Source: Methanobacterium alkalithermotolerans (GTDB lineage Archaea > Methanobacteriota > Methanobacteria > Methanobacteriales > Methanobacteriaceae). Taken from it: a stretch of DNA of 64,000 nucleotides. The notes beneath the pieces were generated by a model. That model was not told where the DNA came from, made no database searches, and saw only the letters and a program-made list of their open reading frames with translations. The DNA lies in contig NZ_CP058560.1 of NCBI RefSeq assembly GCF_018141185.1, positions 806,001 through 870,000 of the forward strand, given 5' to 3'. The translations under genes were made by a program, and so were the position numbers. Below are positions 1 through 8,142 of the stretch, in pieces (position 1 is the stretch's first letter; each line of letters starts with the position of its first letter).

Positions 1-1
1 T

Positions 2-361
2 AAATTTGCTACATGTTTAAATTGTATGGATGGTCGTACCCAGCTTCCAGTGATAAACTGGATAAAGGATAGCTATCCTGTAGAATACGTGGACATGATT
101 ACTGAACCAGGCATAGTGGGTCTTTTATCCGCGGAGAAGTATGACACCGGATTTTTAAAAAAATTGAATATTTCCACCAATCAGCATGGTTCCCGCCATA
201 TTTTTGTAGTTGGTCATCATGACTGTGCAGGTAATCCGGTTAGTGAAGAATTACATAAAAAGCAAGTTTTAATATCAGTGGCTGTTTTGAAAAGGTTGCT
301 GCCCTCCCTGGAGGTAATTGGGCTGTGGGTTGATGAAAAATTTGAAGTAAACAAGTTATAA
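2..361 (+). CDS. Beta-carbonic-anhydrase-like protein (5' partial)
   Basis: The open frame runs in from the left edge, reading KFATCLNC before the first internal Met, so the true start lies outside the window. Two zinc-site signatures of beta-class carbonic anhydrases are visible: CMDGR (Cys-x-Asp-x-Arg dyad) near the visible start and GHHDC (His-x-x-Cys) about 55 residues later. The visible part is only about 119 residues, so this is the compact anhydrase-like group seen in methanogens and clostridia rather than a full-length enzyme of about 200 residues. Reversible CO2 hydration is the family activity. Whether these compact forms have it is not established here. The remaining C-terminal part looks intact, ending in an ordinary TAA followed by a T-rich tract. 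Confidence 0.7.
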   Translation, partial: KFATCLNCMDGRTQLPVINWIKDSYPVEYVDMITEPGIVGLLSAEKYDTGFLKKLNISTNQHGSRHIFVVGHHDCAGNPVSEELHKKQVLISVAVLKRLLPSLEVIGLWVDEKFEVNKL

Positions 362-611
362 TAAAATTTCAAATTTTTTTTTATTTTCTTTAGTTTATTT
401 TTTATTTAAAACCCACACATAATAAATAAAACTAAAAAAAGAATTTTAAAGTAAAATAACTAAGTTTTAAAGCAATTTAATAGGCGAACGAAAAACAGGA
501 AATATATATTCTGACTGGAATAAACTACTGGGCCGATAACTTTAAATAGTATATCAGTTAAACGTTTAGATTGCCTCATTTAAGCAGGTAATTTATACCA
601 AAATCCTGAAT

Positions 612-683
612 AGTCCCGTGGGGTAGTGGTAATCCTGCTGGGCTTTGGACCCGGCGACGGCGGTTCGACTCCGCTCGGGACTA
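612..683 (+). tRNA. tRNA-Gln (anticodon TTG)
   Basis: The cloverleaf is readable by eye. The acceptor arms AGTCCCG (612-618) and CGGGACT (676-682) pair fully. The anticodon loop is CTTTGGA with TTG at 645-647, and the T-arm contains GGTTCGACTCC. The discriminator base is A and no CCA is encoded. A T-rich stretch (ctctattttcatttta) follows and may serve as terminator. An AT-rich TATA-like stretch lies about 60 bases upstream (541-554), farther than usual, so the promoter is not certain. Confidence 0.95.
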
Positions 684-824
684 TCTCTATTTTCATTTTA
701 TTGTAAATAATGATAAACTAAATTGCTACTTATTATTTTTTCATGAGACTTTAATCTGGGAAATTTTATAAAAAATAAAAAATATTTTTATCATTAAAAT
801 AAGAATTAGTTTAAAGGTTCAAAA

Positions 825-1949
825 ATGGAAAAGATGCTTATTGTGGGAGTTAATACCCGACCTCTGGCCCATTCTGCATATCAATTAGGATACGAAATAT
901 ATTCTACCAGCTACTTTTGTACCATAGATTTTGATAGATGGCATCATAAAAAGTGCATCTTAAAGCAAAAATCTTATAATTCCTGTGGTAAGTTTGAAGA
1001 ATCTTTTGATCCCTCGCTGTTGATGAAGTTATCATCATCATATATAGATGAAGTGGACCACATTATAAGCTATACTGGTACTGTGCCTGAAAAGTTCCCC
1101 CCATCCAAAATAATTGGAAATAAAAAAGTGGAAAATGTGGAGAACAAATATAAACTATATCATAAATTGAAAAATAAATTCAAGTTTCCTGATACCTACC
1201 ATTTATCAGAAATTGCTGAAGCACAGGAAATCGCGGCACAGTTTCCAGAAAAAAAATTTATTAAAAAACCAGTGCAGGGCTCTGGAGGATACGGGATAGA
1301 AAAATTTAAAAATATGAATTTGGAATCATATCCTGAATCTGAATTCATATTACAAGAATTTGTTTCTGGAGAAAACGTTTCAACATCAGTACTATCAACC
1401 GGTACTCAGTCACAGGCAATCCTGAGTAGCAAACAATTGTATGCTGAGGAAAACCCGGCATTACCCGAATTCATTTATGGAGGTAATATTACACCCTATC
1501 CCGGTGAGGATTCGGTTTTTAAAAAAGTAGCCCAGGAAGTTGTAGATGAATTGAAACTCACCGGTTCAAATGGAGTAGATATGGTAATTGCCAATGATGA
1601 TATTTATATAATTGAAGTAAATCCACGACTACATGGAACTTTTGAATGTGCAGAAGCTGTCTTGGGAATAAATATGATGGAAGCCCATATCAGGGCCTGT
1701 GAAGGAGAATTATTATCAGTTTCTTCTCCTGAAAAATATGCCATAAAAAAGATTTTATTTGCAAAAAAAAGGTCATTAGTAGGGAATTTGAAGTACAACG
1801 GGGTTTTTGATCTACCTCTAGAAAATACCATTATAGAACCAGGACAACCACTGGTTACTCTTATTTGTTCCAGTGAAAACTTGTATAATTGCCTGGAAAA
1901 AATTAATAGAGCTACTTCCCATGTTGAAGGTAAGTTAAAAGAATTTTAA
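825..1949 (+). CDS. ATP-grasp superfamily ligase (COG2232-like)
   Basis: The 374-residue protein has an N-terminal pre-ATP-grasp region (LIVGVNTRPLAHSA) followed by an ATP-grasp fold. KKPVQGSGGYGI, near residues 147-158, looks like the glycine-rich nucleotide loop. LQEFVSGENVS supplies the hinge, and IEVNPRLHGTFE, near residues 263-274, carries the metal-binding Glu/Asn typical of the family. ATP-grasp enzymes join a carboxylate to an amine or thiol through an acyl-phosphate. The substrate here cannot be read from sequence. The closest group recalled is the archaeal predicted carboligases of COG2232. An AAAGG motif precedes the ATG. The gene stands alone after tRNA-Gln and converges on the small minus-strand gene that ends one base beyond it. 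Confidence 0.75.
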   Translation: MEKMLIVGVNTRPLAHSAYQLGYEIYSTSYFCTIDFDRWHHKKCILKQKSYNSCGKFEESFDPSLLMKLSSSYIDEVDHIISYTGTVPEKFPPSKIIGNKKVENVENKYKLYHKLKNKFKFPDTYHLSEIAEAQEIAAQFPEKKFIKKPVQGSGGYGIEKFKNMNLESYPESEFILQEFVSGENVSTSVLSTGTQSQAILSSKQLYAEENPALPEFIYGGNITPYPGEDSVFKKVAQEVVDELKLTGSNGVDMVIANDDIYIIEVNPRLHGTFECAEAVLGINMMEAHIRACEGELLSVSSPEKYAIKKILFAKKRSLVGNLKYNGVFDLPLENTIIEPGQPLVTLICSSENLYNCLEKINRATSHVEGKLKEF

Positions 1950-2099
1950 TTAAATAATACCCAGAGCCAGTAAAATAAAGACAATGGTACCTATCACAAT
2001 TAGAATAGTAGTTAAAACCATGGCAGCAGATAAAGCCAAAAAGGCCTTTGCCCTTCTATCAGGATCTTTTAAGTATTCCTTTATAGGATCTTTGCTCAT
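1950..2099 (-). CDS. Small single-pass membrane protein, 49 aa
   Basis: This minus-strand frame encodes 49 residues. It has a charged N-terminus (MSKDPIKEYLKDPDRRAKA) and then about 28 hydrophobic residues up to the stop, which makes one membrane helix with the basic segment probably cytoplasmic. Nine bases upstream of the ATG is GGTGAT, the Shine-Dalgarno form used by many neighbours. The stop codon abuts the stop of the convergent ATP-grasp gene. The codon pattern and amphipathic-then-hydrophobic layout look like a real gene. Function is unknown; a tail-anchored or small regulatory membrane protein is possible. Confidence 0.7.
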   Translation of the reverse strand: MSKDPIKEYLKDPDRRAKAFLALSAAMVLTTILIVIGTIVFILLALGII

Positions 2100-2227
2100 A
2101 TTATCACCAGAATTAATTAAAATATCTTTTAAAGAATAGATGATTGTATCAATTTAAATAATTATTCTAAAATTTATTTATAAATTATTAATAATGCAGC
2201 ATCCTATTTAAAATAAATCATGAATAT

Positions 2228-2632
2228 TTATTTTAATAAAAAAATGTACTGGGTAGTGGAGGGAAGTATTTTCCTTAAATTTTTTAAATCCGCCCTATAT
2301 ATAAACAAAGGATCACTGCATTCTTCAATCTTTAAAATTTTACATACAATCTCTGTTTCTAATTTACCAGAGATTTTTGCACCAGAATTCACTGACTGTA
2401 TTTCCATATATATCGGTAATTTTAGTTTTTTTATATCCGAATCATCTAAGATTTTTTTTAGTAAATTTATTTCATCCTTTTTAAAACGGTGCCGGGTTCC
2501 ATCGGATCCCACAACATGGGGCCTGTCTTCTTCCAATAATAATTGGAGTGTTTTTCTCCTTTTAGGGAGGTGTCGATTTAAAATTAAAATCTGTTTTTTT
2601 AATAATCGATGGGATCTATCATCCTCATTCAT
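2228..2632 (-). CDS. UPF0216 / DUF61 family protein
   Basis: The 134-residue basic protein matches my recollection of the archaeal UPF0216 (DUF61) family. Features are an N-terminal RHLPKRRKTLQLLLEE segment, the VVGSDGTRH motif near residues 41-49, and a C-terminal half of alternating strands. No enzymatic function is established for the family. No transmembrane segment or signal peptide is visible. The many Lys/Arg near the N-terminus could suggest nucleic-acid binding, but that is inference. It faces two unknown plus-strand genes across a gap of about 60 bases. In related methanogens this family sits close to the ATP synthase operon, as it does here (from memory). Confidence 0.75.
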   Translation of the reverse strand: MNEDDRSHRLLKKQILILNRHLPKRRKTLQLLLEEDRPHVVGSDGTRHRFKKDEINLLKKILDDSDIKKLKLPIYMEIQSVNSGAKISGKLETEIVCKILKIEECSDPLFIYRADLKNLRKILPSTTQYIFLLK

Positions 2633-2695
2633 GTTTACATTTTAGAACTCTCTATATTAACTATTTTTATATGCCAGTAAGTACTTATAATAGAA

Positions 2696-3046
2696 GTGGT
2701 GGTCCTTGTGGAAATAGACCTGGAACAGTGCCGGGAAAATGATAAAATTAAAGAAATTATTAGTAAAAGCCAGCTCCCCATAAAATATATTAAATTGCTT
2801 TTAAGGCTTTCTGATGGAATATATCTTAATGCCATTAATTATAACGTGGCAATTAATAACAAAACTATAATAATTACTTTAATATCATCAAAACCAGATA
2901 ATGAAAATGGTTTTTTTAATACTACTTCTTTAACCAATATATTTTATAAGTTAAGGGAAATGGAAAGGGAAAACCATGAAATTCAAACCAGCTGCCAAAT
3001 TGATAAAGACCTCATAAATTTAGTTATAGAAATAAAAAACTCATAA
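2696..3046 (+). CDS. Conserved hypothetical protein
   Basis: Not recognised. The longest frame gives 116 residues and opens with two consecutive GTG codons, with another GTG at 2708, so the start is uncertain. The protein is mixed alpha/beta with no obvious signal peptide, Cys motif or membrane helix. The 3' end lies 16 bases before the next gene, which has its own AGGGAT ribosome site, so the two are probably co-transcribed. It diverges from the UPF0216 gene. Confidence 0.55.
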   Translation: MVVLVEIDLEQCRENDKIKEIISKSQLPIKYIKLLLRLSDGIYLNAINYNVAINNKTIIITLISSKPDNENGFFNTTSLTNIFYKLREMERENHEIQTSCQIDKDLINLVIEIKNS

Positions 3047-3062
3047 AACTTAAGGGATTTAG

Positions 3063-3515
3063 ATGGATATAGACGATTATAAAAATATTATTGCCGAAGT
3101 GGTAGATTTTGAAATAGAGATGTCCACCCTGGTACAATCCCGAAAAACCCTTTTAGAATTAAAGGAAAAGCGAGAAATATTGCTGGAAATGAAAAAGGAT
3201 GTTGCAGAAGATATTCGATCTATAGAATTAGAATATTTGAAGCGTAGATGTAACATCCGTTCTCAGTTTGAGGATGAAGAAACATCCCGTATAACAAAAT
3301 TTTTTAGCAGGAGTTCATCTCCAAGCCAAATGCGAGCCCGGGCTATGCGTCATCTGGAATCTGAAAGAAATACCAAACTGGAAGCTTATGAAGAAATTAA
3401 ATTCACCACGGAGGATCTTATAGAACAAATCGAAGACGTAATGGTAGAAGTTTATACTTCCATGAAAAATATACTGGGAAATGTAGAAATAGAAATGGAA
3501 AGGAGTCCCACCTAA
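3063..3515 (+). CDS. Conserved hypothetical coiled-coil protein
   Basis: A protein of 150 residues, rich in Glu, Lys, Leu and Arg, with long helical stretches (about residues 10-70 and 95-140) in heptad-like spacing, separated by a Ser/Arg-rich linker (FFSRSSSPSQMRARAM, about 80-95). This suggests a helical hairpin or a coiled-coil oligomer. There is no catalytic motif, signal or membrane segment. AGGGAT precedes the ATG at good spacing. It is probably the second gene of an operon with the unknown gene ending at 3046. It converges on the ATP synthase operon, and about 100 AT-rich bases separate them. Function unknown. Confidence 0.65.
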   Translation: MDIDDYKNIIAEVVDFEIEMSTLVQSRKTLLELKEKREILLEMKKDVAEDIRSIELEYLKRRCNIRSQFEDEETSRITKFFSRSSSPSQMRARAMRHLESERNTKLEAYEEIKFTTEDLIEQIEDVMVEVYTSMKNILGNVEIEMERSPT

Positions 3516-3599
3516 ATAACTATTTTTAAATTAATATTTTAATGAGATTTTATATTTTTGTAGTTAAGGTTAATAATCCTCGTATTTTAATAAAAATTT

Positions 3600-3634
3600 A
3601 AAAAAAAAAATAAGGAACTCAGTGTGTGAGTTCC
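3600..3634 (-). terminator. Hairpin plus U-tract ending the ATP synthase operon
   Basis: On the minus strand GGAACTC (3634-3628) pairs perfectly with GAGTTCC (3620-3614) across a 7-base loop. It is followed by TTA and a run of more than ten T residues. The stop codon (TGA, 3621-3619) of the last gene lies inside the hairpin. This is the form of a bacterial intrinsic terminator. In archaea the U-tract is the main known signal, so the hairpin may also stabilise the mRNA 3' end. Confidence 0.75.
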
Positions 3635-4002
3635 ACTGGTAAAAGAATCAAAACACCCAGTAAATCTTCCTTTTGTATAGATCCATCCATTGCAGCTACA
3701 AAAGTAGCATGGTCCATGTTTCGATCCATACTTAAAGGTAGGGGAGTTTCCTCACCTGCAGCAATGGTGTGCCCCAGTTGGTTGGCGGCATAAGCACACA
3801 TGAACGCAATATGGCTACCTGGTAAGGAGATTTTTTTGATTTTAATGGGTTTAACTTCTCCTGCTTTTATTTCCATATCTTCATCGGCAATTATGGCCCT
3901 CAGATTACCGGAGATTGTACCAATCTTAAAATCTACCAGCTCATCACGATATTGTTCCATGTCTTTTTTAACTTCACCCAGTCTGGTTAGAATTCTGACC
4001 AT
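3619..4002 (-). CDS. DUF22-like protein, last gene of the ATP synthase operon
   Basis: This 127-residue protein follows subunit D with a one-base overlap, so it is almost surely translated from the same mRNA. The central part (GEVKPIKIKKISLPGSHIAF, then the GHTIAAGEE region) recalls the archaeal DUF22 family. That assignment is from memory and should be checked. The N-terminal 25 residues (LTRLGEVKKDMEQYRDEL) could form a helix. There is no membrane segment. It is not a standard subunit of archaeal ATP synthases, so a role in assembly or regulation of the complex is suggested only by position. The stop codon sits inside the operon's terminator hairpin. Confidence 0.65.
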   Translation of the reverse strand: MVRILTRLGEVKKDMEQYRDELVDFKIGTISGNLRAIIADEDMEIKAGEVKPIKIKKISLPGSHIAFMCAYAANQLGHTIAAGEETPLPLSMDRNMDHATFVAAMDGSIQKEDLLGVLILLPVELTH

Positions 4003-4643
4003 TACTCCATCTCCATGGATTTTTTAATTACTTTTAATCGAACGAAGTTTTCCCTTTCCATCTCTTCCAGTCTCATTTCAATGTATTTGACTGTATTTTC
4101 CAGACGGGGAATGATTATGTGTTCCAGGGCATTTACCCTTCGTTTGGTAGATTCAATTTCACCAGCTAAAAGTACAATTGTCTTCTCAATCTCACCCAGT
4201 TCGATGATAAGTGCCAGAGACTCTTCAAACTTTTTAGCAGCCTCATCCAGTTTTACAGATGTGTCAACAAAACTGTATCCCCTTTCAACTACTGTCCTTG
4301 AAGAAGATGTGGAATCCAGTACCGGTACCACCACTCCCATGATACTACGGGAGTCGATATCCAATTCAATAGACTCTTTAACTGACATGGCAGCTTTATT
4401 TACTGCTAAGTCACCCATTAATATTTGAGCGGTAGTAAGGTCTTCAAAAGCTTCCTTCAATTTTTCTTCTACATTTTCTCGGGATCCTTTTACCCTTTCC
4501 AGTATATTGAAAAACTCCATAATAAGAGCGTTACGCTTTTCTTTTAAAAGACTGTAACCTTTAATTGCGAGTTTTTCCCTATCTTTAAGCTTTAAAAGCT
4601 CCATCCTGGTAGGGTTAATCCCTTCAATCATTTCCTGTGCCAT
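4002..4643 (-). CDS. ahaD: A-type ATP synthase subunit D (central stalk)
   Basis: A protein of 213 residues with long N- and C-terminal helices that form the antiparallel coiled coil of the rotor shaft. The N-terminus (INPTRMELLKLKDREKLA) and the C-terminal helix (RRVNALEHIIIPRLENTVKY) are family hallmarks. Subunit D turns inside the A3B3 head and links it, with F and C, to the membrane ring. The length is normal. The gene follows ahaB after about 30 bases and overlaps the next gene by one base. The ATG follows an AGAGGGAT ribosome site. Confidence 0.95.
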   Translation of the reverse strand: MAQEMIEGINPTRMELLKLKDREKLAIKGYSLLKEKRNALIMEFFNILERVKGSRENVEEKLKEAFEDLTTAQILMGDLAVNKAAMSVKESIELDIDSRSIMGVVVPVLDSTSSSRTVVERGYSFVDTSVKLDEAAKKFEESLALIIELGEIEKTIVLLAGEIESTKRRVNALEHIIIPRLENTVKYIEMRLEEMERENFVRLKVIKKSMEME

Positions 4644-4673
4644 TTTATCCCTCTAAAAAGAAAATAGGAAATG

Positions 4674-6071
4674 TTATTCTTTTTCATAGTTAGGCAGGTA
4701 TTTTGGTATATGTTCTTCCCGAACCCGTTTAAGTTCAGAAACAGGTAATAAACTCAGAAGTTCCCAACCTAAATCAAGAGTTTCCTGTATAGACCTATCT
4801 TCATCTCTACTTTGAGTAATGAATTGTTTTTCGAACTCTTCAGCAAATTTTAAGAATTTTTGATCCCTTTCAGTAAGTGCTTCTTCACCTACCACTGCCA
4901 TCAGGTCTCTTAAATCACGGCCTTCTGCATAGGCAGAGTAAAGCTGATCAGAAACACCGCTGTGATCTTCTCTGGTTCTTTCATCACCAATACCCCCACT
5001 CATAAGCCGAGATAGGGAAGGTAGAACATCTACTGGAGGATAGATACCTTTACGGTGCAGATCCCTGCTTAATACTATCTGTCCTTCGGTAATATAACCA
5101 GTCAGGTCCGGAATAGGGTGAGTTATATCGTCTTGAGGCATTACCAGAATAGGCATCTGAGTAATGGAACCATCTTTACCATCTAAACGTCCTGCTCTTT
5201 CATATATACTGGATAAATCAGTGTACATGTAACCAGGATAACCTCTTCTTCCGGGTACTTCTTCTCGTGCTGCAGAAATTTCCCGTAAAGCTTCACAATA
5301 ATTAGTTAAATCGGTTAATATAACCAGTACGTGCATATTATGCTCAAAAGCAAGATATTCTGCTGTGGTTAATGCCATACGTGGAGTAATAATCCTTTCG
5401 ATGGCAGGGTCATCTGCCAGGTTCATGAATACTGTTACTCTTTCCAGTGCACCGGTTTGTTCAAAGTCCCGCATGAAGTAGTTAGCTTCTTCGTGAGTAA
5501 TACCCATAGCAGCAAATATTACTGAAAATTCAGTTTCCTGGGCCAGTACCTTTGCTTGTCGGGCAATTTGAGCTGCCAGTTCATTGTGAGGCAATCCTGA
5601 TCCAGAAAAGATAGGTAATTTCTGTCCTCTTACCAGAGTATTCATACCATCAATGGTTGAAATACCAGTTTCAATGAATTCTGCAGGGAATTCCCTGGCA
5701 GAAGGATTCATAGGACTACCATTTATATCCAGTTCCTTCTCAGGGATAATTTCTGGTCCACCATCAATAGGCTTTCCAGTACCATTGAATATACGGCCCA
5801 TCATATCCAGGGAAACACCAATCTTAGCTGTTTCACCTGTGAATCTAACCTTGGTGGTGGCGGTATTCAAATCACTTGTCCCTTCGAAAACCTGAATTAC
5901 TGCCAGATCCTCTTTAACTTCCAGAACCTGCCCCCTTCTATTTTCACCAGAAGGAGTTACAATCTCCACTATCTCACTGTAAGCAACACCTTCTACACCT
6001 TCCACTATCATTAGAGGACCAGCTACTTCAGTAACAGTGGTGTATTCTCGGGTTTTAATATTAACATTCAT
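4674..6071 (-). CDS. ahaB: A-type ATP synthase subunit B (non-catalytic head subunit)
   Basis: A protein of 465 residues, the usual length for subunit B. It has an N-terminal beta-barrel (TREYTTVTEVAGPLMIVEGV) and a central nucleotide-binding domain in which the P-loop is degenerate (FSGSGLPHNELAAQI), as expected for the regulatory, non-catalytic subunit. SARE-VPGRRGYPGYMYTDL and SLSRLMSGGIG motifs follow. Three copies alternate with subunit A in the head. The start ATG is two bases past the stop of ahaA, and its ribosome site (GAGGTA) lies within the end of ahaA. Confidence 0.97.
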   Translation of the reverse strand: MNVNIKTREYTTVTEVAGPLMIVEGVEGVAYSEIVEIVTPSGENRRGQVLEVKEDLAVIQVFEGTSDLNTATTKVRFTGETAKIGVSLDMMGRIFNGTGKPIDGGPEIIPEKELDINGSPMNPSAREFPAEFIETGISTIDGMNTLVRGQKLPIFSGSGLPHNELAAQIARQAKVLAQETEFSVIFAAMGITHEEANYFMRDFEQTGALERVTVFMNLADDPAIERIITPRMALTTAEYLAFEHNMHVLVILTDLTNYCEALREISAAREEVPGRRGYPGYMYTDLSSIYERAGRLDGKDGSITQMPILVMPQDDITHPIPDLTGYITEGQIVLSRDLHRKGIYPPVDVLPSLSRLMSGGIGDERTREDHSGVSDQLYSAYAEGRDLRDLMAVVGEEALTERDQKFLKFAEEFEKQFITQSRDEDRSIQETLDLGWELLSLLPVSELKRVREEHIPKYLPNYEKE

Positions 6072-6073
6072 TT

Positions 6074-7825
6074 TTATACCTCACTGCATTGTTTTACAAT
6101 TTTTTCCTGGATTTCTTTAACTTTGGCCTCGAATTCGGCTTCAGGAACAAATTTCATCCTACCAATATCTTCCTTAACCTGTAGATTGATGATGTCTTCT
6201 GAAGCAGCTCCTCTTTCAAGAGCAGCAATAGCTTTCTCCTGGAACATTATAATGGTCTGAAGCATTTTGTATTGTTTACCTGGAGAACAGTAAGTATCCA
6301 CTTCGTGGAATGCGTTCTGTTGTAAGAAATCTTCCCTAATCATTCGGGTGGTTTCTAGAGTTATCCTTTCCTTATCAGGAAGTGCATCAGGTCCTACAAG
6401 TTGGACAATTTCTTGAAGCTCTGATTCTTTTTGTAATAGAATCATGGCCAAGTCCCTATTGGATCTCCATTCTGCATCAACATTAGCCCACCATCCCTGT
6501 ACACTGTCTACATAAAGCGAGTAGCTCTGTAGCCAATCAATTGAAGGGAAGTGACGTTTATCAGCAAGAGAGGCATCCAGTGCCCAGAATACTTTGCATA
6601 TACGCAAAGTGTTTTGAGTTACCGGTTCGGATAAATCCCCTCCCGGAGGTGAAACCGCCCCAACAACAGATACTGATGAAACTTTTTCTTCAGTACCCAC
6701 AGTAGTCACTCGGCCAGCCCTTTCATAAAACTGAGCTAATCTGGAAGCTAAATATGCAGGGTAACCTTCTTCACCAGGCATTTCTTCCAAACGTCCGGAT
6801 ATTTCCCTCATAGCTTCCGCCCATCGGGAGGTTGAATCTGCCATTAAAGCCACGTCATATCCCTGATCCCTGAAGTACTCTGCGATAGTTATACCGGTGT
6901 ATACACATGCTTCCCGAGCTGCTACTGGCATGTTAGAAGTATTTGCAATAAGTACCGTACGATCCATTAAAGGTTTACCTGTTTTAGGGTCTTCCAGTTC
7001 AGGAAACTCCTTGAGTACCTCTGTCATCTCGTTACCCCTTTCACCACAACCAACATAAACCACAATATCTGCATCGGCCCACTTAGCCAGTTGCTGTTGG
7101 GTAACTGTTTTACCTGATCCAAAAGGCCCAGGAATAGCTGCAGTACCACCTTTAGCAACAGGGAAAAAGGTGTCCTGTGCTCTTTGTCCAGTTATTAGTG
7201 GTATGTCTGGATCAAGTTTCTTTTTGTAAGGTCGGCCTTTTCTTACCGGCCATTTCTGCATCATTTGAACTTTTTCAACACCTTTTTCGGTTTCCACTTC
7301 AGCGATGTCTTGGGTAACCGTATATTCCCCTGGGGAAGCTATGGTTTTTAAAGTTCCAGAGATAGTAGGGGGTACCATGATTTTTTGTAAAACCGCAGAA
7401 GTTTCCTGAACTTCTCCGATAACGTCTCCACCCTGAACTTTATCTCCTGCACTGGCCAGGGGTTTAAAGGTCCATTTTTTATCCTTAGGCAATGATGGAA
7501 CATCCACCCCTCTTTTAATGTAATCCCCGGCCACGATTTTAATTTTTTCTAAAGGCCTCTGGATTCCATCAAAAATAGATCCAATAATACCTGGTCCCAG
7601 TTCTACTGAAAGAGGACCCCCGGTACTTTCTACAATTTCTCCGGGTTTAAGACCGGCAGTTTCTTCGTAAACCTGAATGGTAGCGGTGTCGCCTTCCAGC
7701 TCAATTATTTCACCAATAAGTCGGTCTCCACCTACTTTAACCATCTCATACATCTGGGTTCCCTTCATCCCATCAGCGACGATAACAGGACCCGCTATTT
7801 TAATAATTTTTCCTTCTGTAATCAT
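6074..7825 (-). CDS. ahaA: A-type ATP synthase subunit A (catalytic)
   Basis: A protein of 583 residues with the full subunit A layout. The N-terminal barrel (IIKIAGPVIVADGM) is followed by the non-homologous insert typical of A/V-type enzymes (about residues 110-200). Next come the Walker A loop GPFGSGKTVTQ, the catalytic Glu segment GCGERGNEM and the SVSVVGAVSPPGGDLSEPV region. It makes or hydrolyses ATP at the A/B interfaces. The start overlaps the end of ahaF by four bases (ATGA type), indicating translational coupling. No frameshift or intein is seen. Confidence 0.98.
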   Translation of the reverse strand: MITEGKIIKIAGPVIVADGMKGTQMYEMVKVGGDRLIGEIIELEGDTATIQVYEETAGLKPGEIVESTGGPLSVELGPGIIGSIFDGIQRPLEKIKIVAGDYIKRGVDVPSLPKDKKWTFKPLASAGDKVQGGDVIGEVQETSAVLQKIMVPPTISGTLKTIASPGEYTVTQDIAEVETEKGVEKVQMMQKWPVRKGRPYKKKLDPDIPLITGQRAQDTFFPVAKGGTAAIPGPFGSGKTVTQQQLAKWADADIVVYVGCGERGNEMTEVLKEFPELEDPKTGKPLMDRTVLIANTSNMPVAAREACVYTGITIAEYFRDQGYDVALMADSTSRWAEAMREISGRLEEMPGEEGYPAYLASRLAQFYERAGRVTTVGTEEKVSSVSVVGAVSPPGGDLSEPVTQNTLRICKVFWALDASLADKRHFPSIDWLQSYSLYVDSVQGWWANVDAEWRSNRDLAMILLQKESELQEIVQLVGPDALPDKERITLETTRMIREDFLQQNAFHEVDTYCSPGKQYKMLQTIIMFQEKAIAALERGAASEDIINLQVKEDIGRMKFVPEAEFEAKVKEIQEKIVKQCSEV

Positions 7826-8142
7826 TTTACCATCTCAACCCCAATAACTCTTTTAATCAATTCCCTCATGGGATCTGTGGCCCTATCTGATGGGCCGGAT
7901 TTATCTGGAATCTCAATTATCATAGGTAGTGCACTTGATTTGGTGAATTTTTCAATAACCTCTCTTAGTTCTTCACCTATTTTTTCGGTGATTATGATTA
8001 TGGCTGTTTTTTCCTTAATCAGAGTGGTTAGAGTTTCTTCAGCCTCTTGTGTTGATTCAACAACGTAACCTTCTTTAATGCCTCCTAATTTGAAGCCAGT
8101 TACGGTATCAGCATCTGCTACTACTGCAATTGATGATTTCAT
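7822..8142 (-). CDS. ahaF: A-type ATP synthase subunit F (central stalk)
   Basis: A protein of 106 residues matching subunit F: the N-terminal Rossmann-like strand (SIAVVADADTVTGFKLGGI) and a central IIIITEKIGEEL helix-strand pair are clear. It sits on the central stalk with D and is thought to modulate head activity. It overlaps both ahaC upstream and ahaA downstream by four bases, so translation is probably coupled through the three genes. Length is normal. Confidence 0.95.
   Translation of the reverse strand: MKSSIAVVADADTVTGFKLGGIKEGYVVESTQEAEETLTTLIKEKTAIIIITEKIGEELREVIEKFTKSSALPMIIEIPDKSGPSDRATDPMRELIKRVIGVEMVK

Noticed and set aside
2220..2645. 141-codon plus-strand frame antisense to the UPF0216 gene
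   Set aside because: It is rich in Phe, Ser and Ile as expected for the complement of a Lys/Glu-rich gene and has no ribosome site. The minus-strand gene matches a known family.
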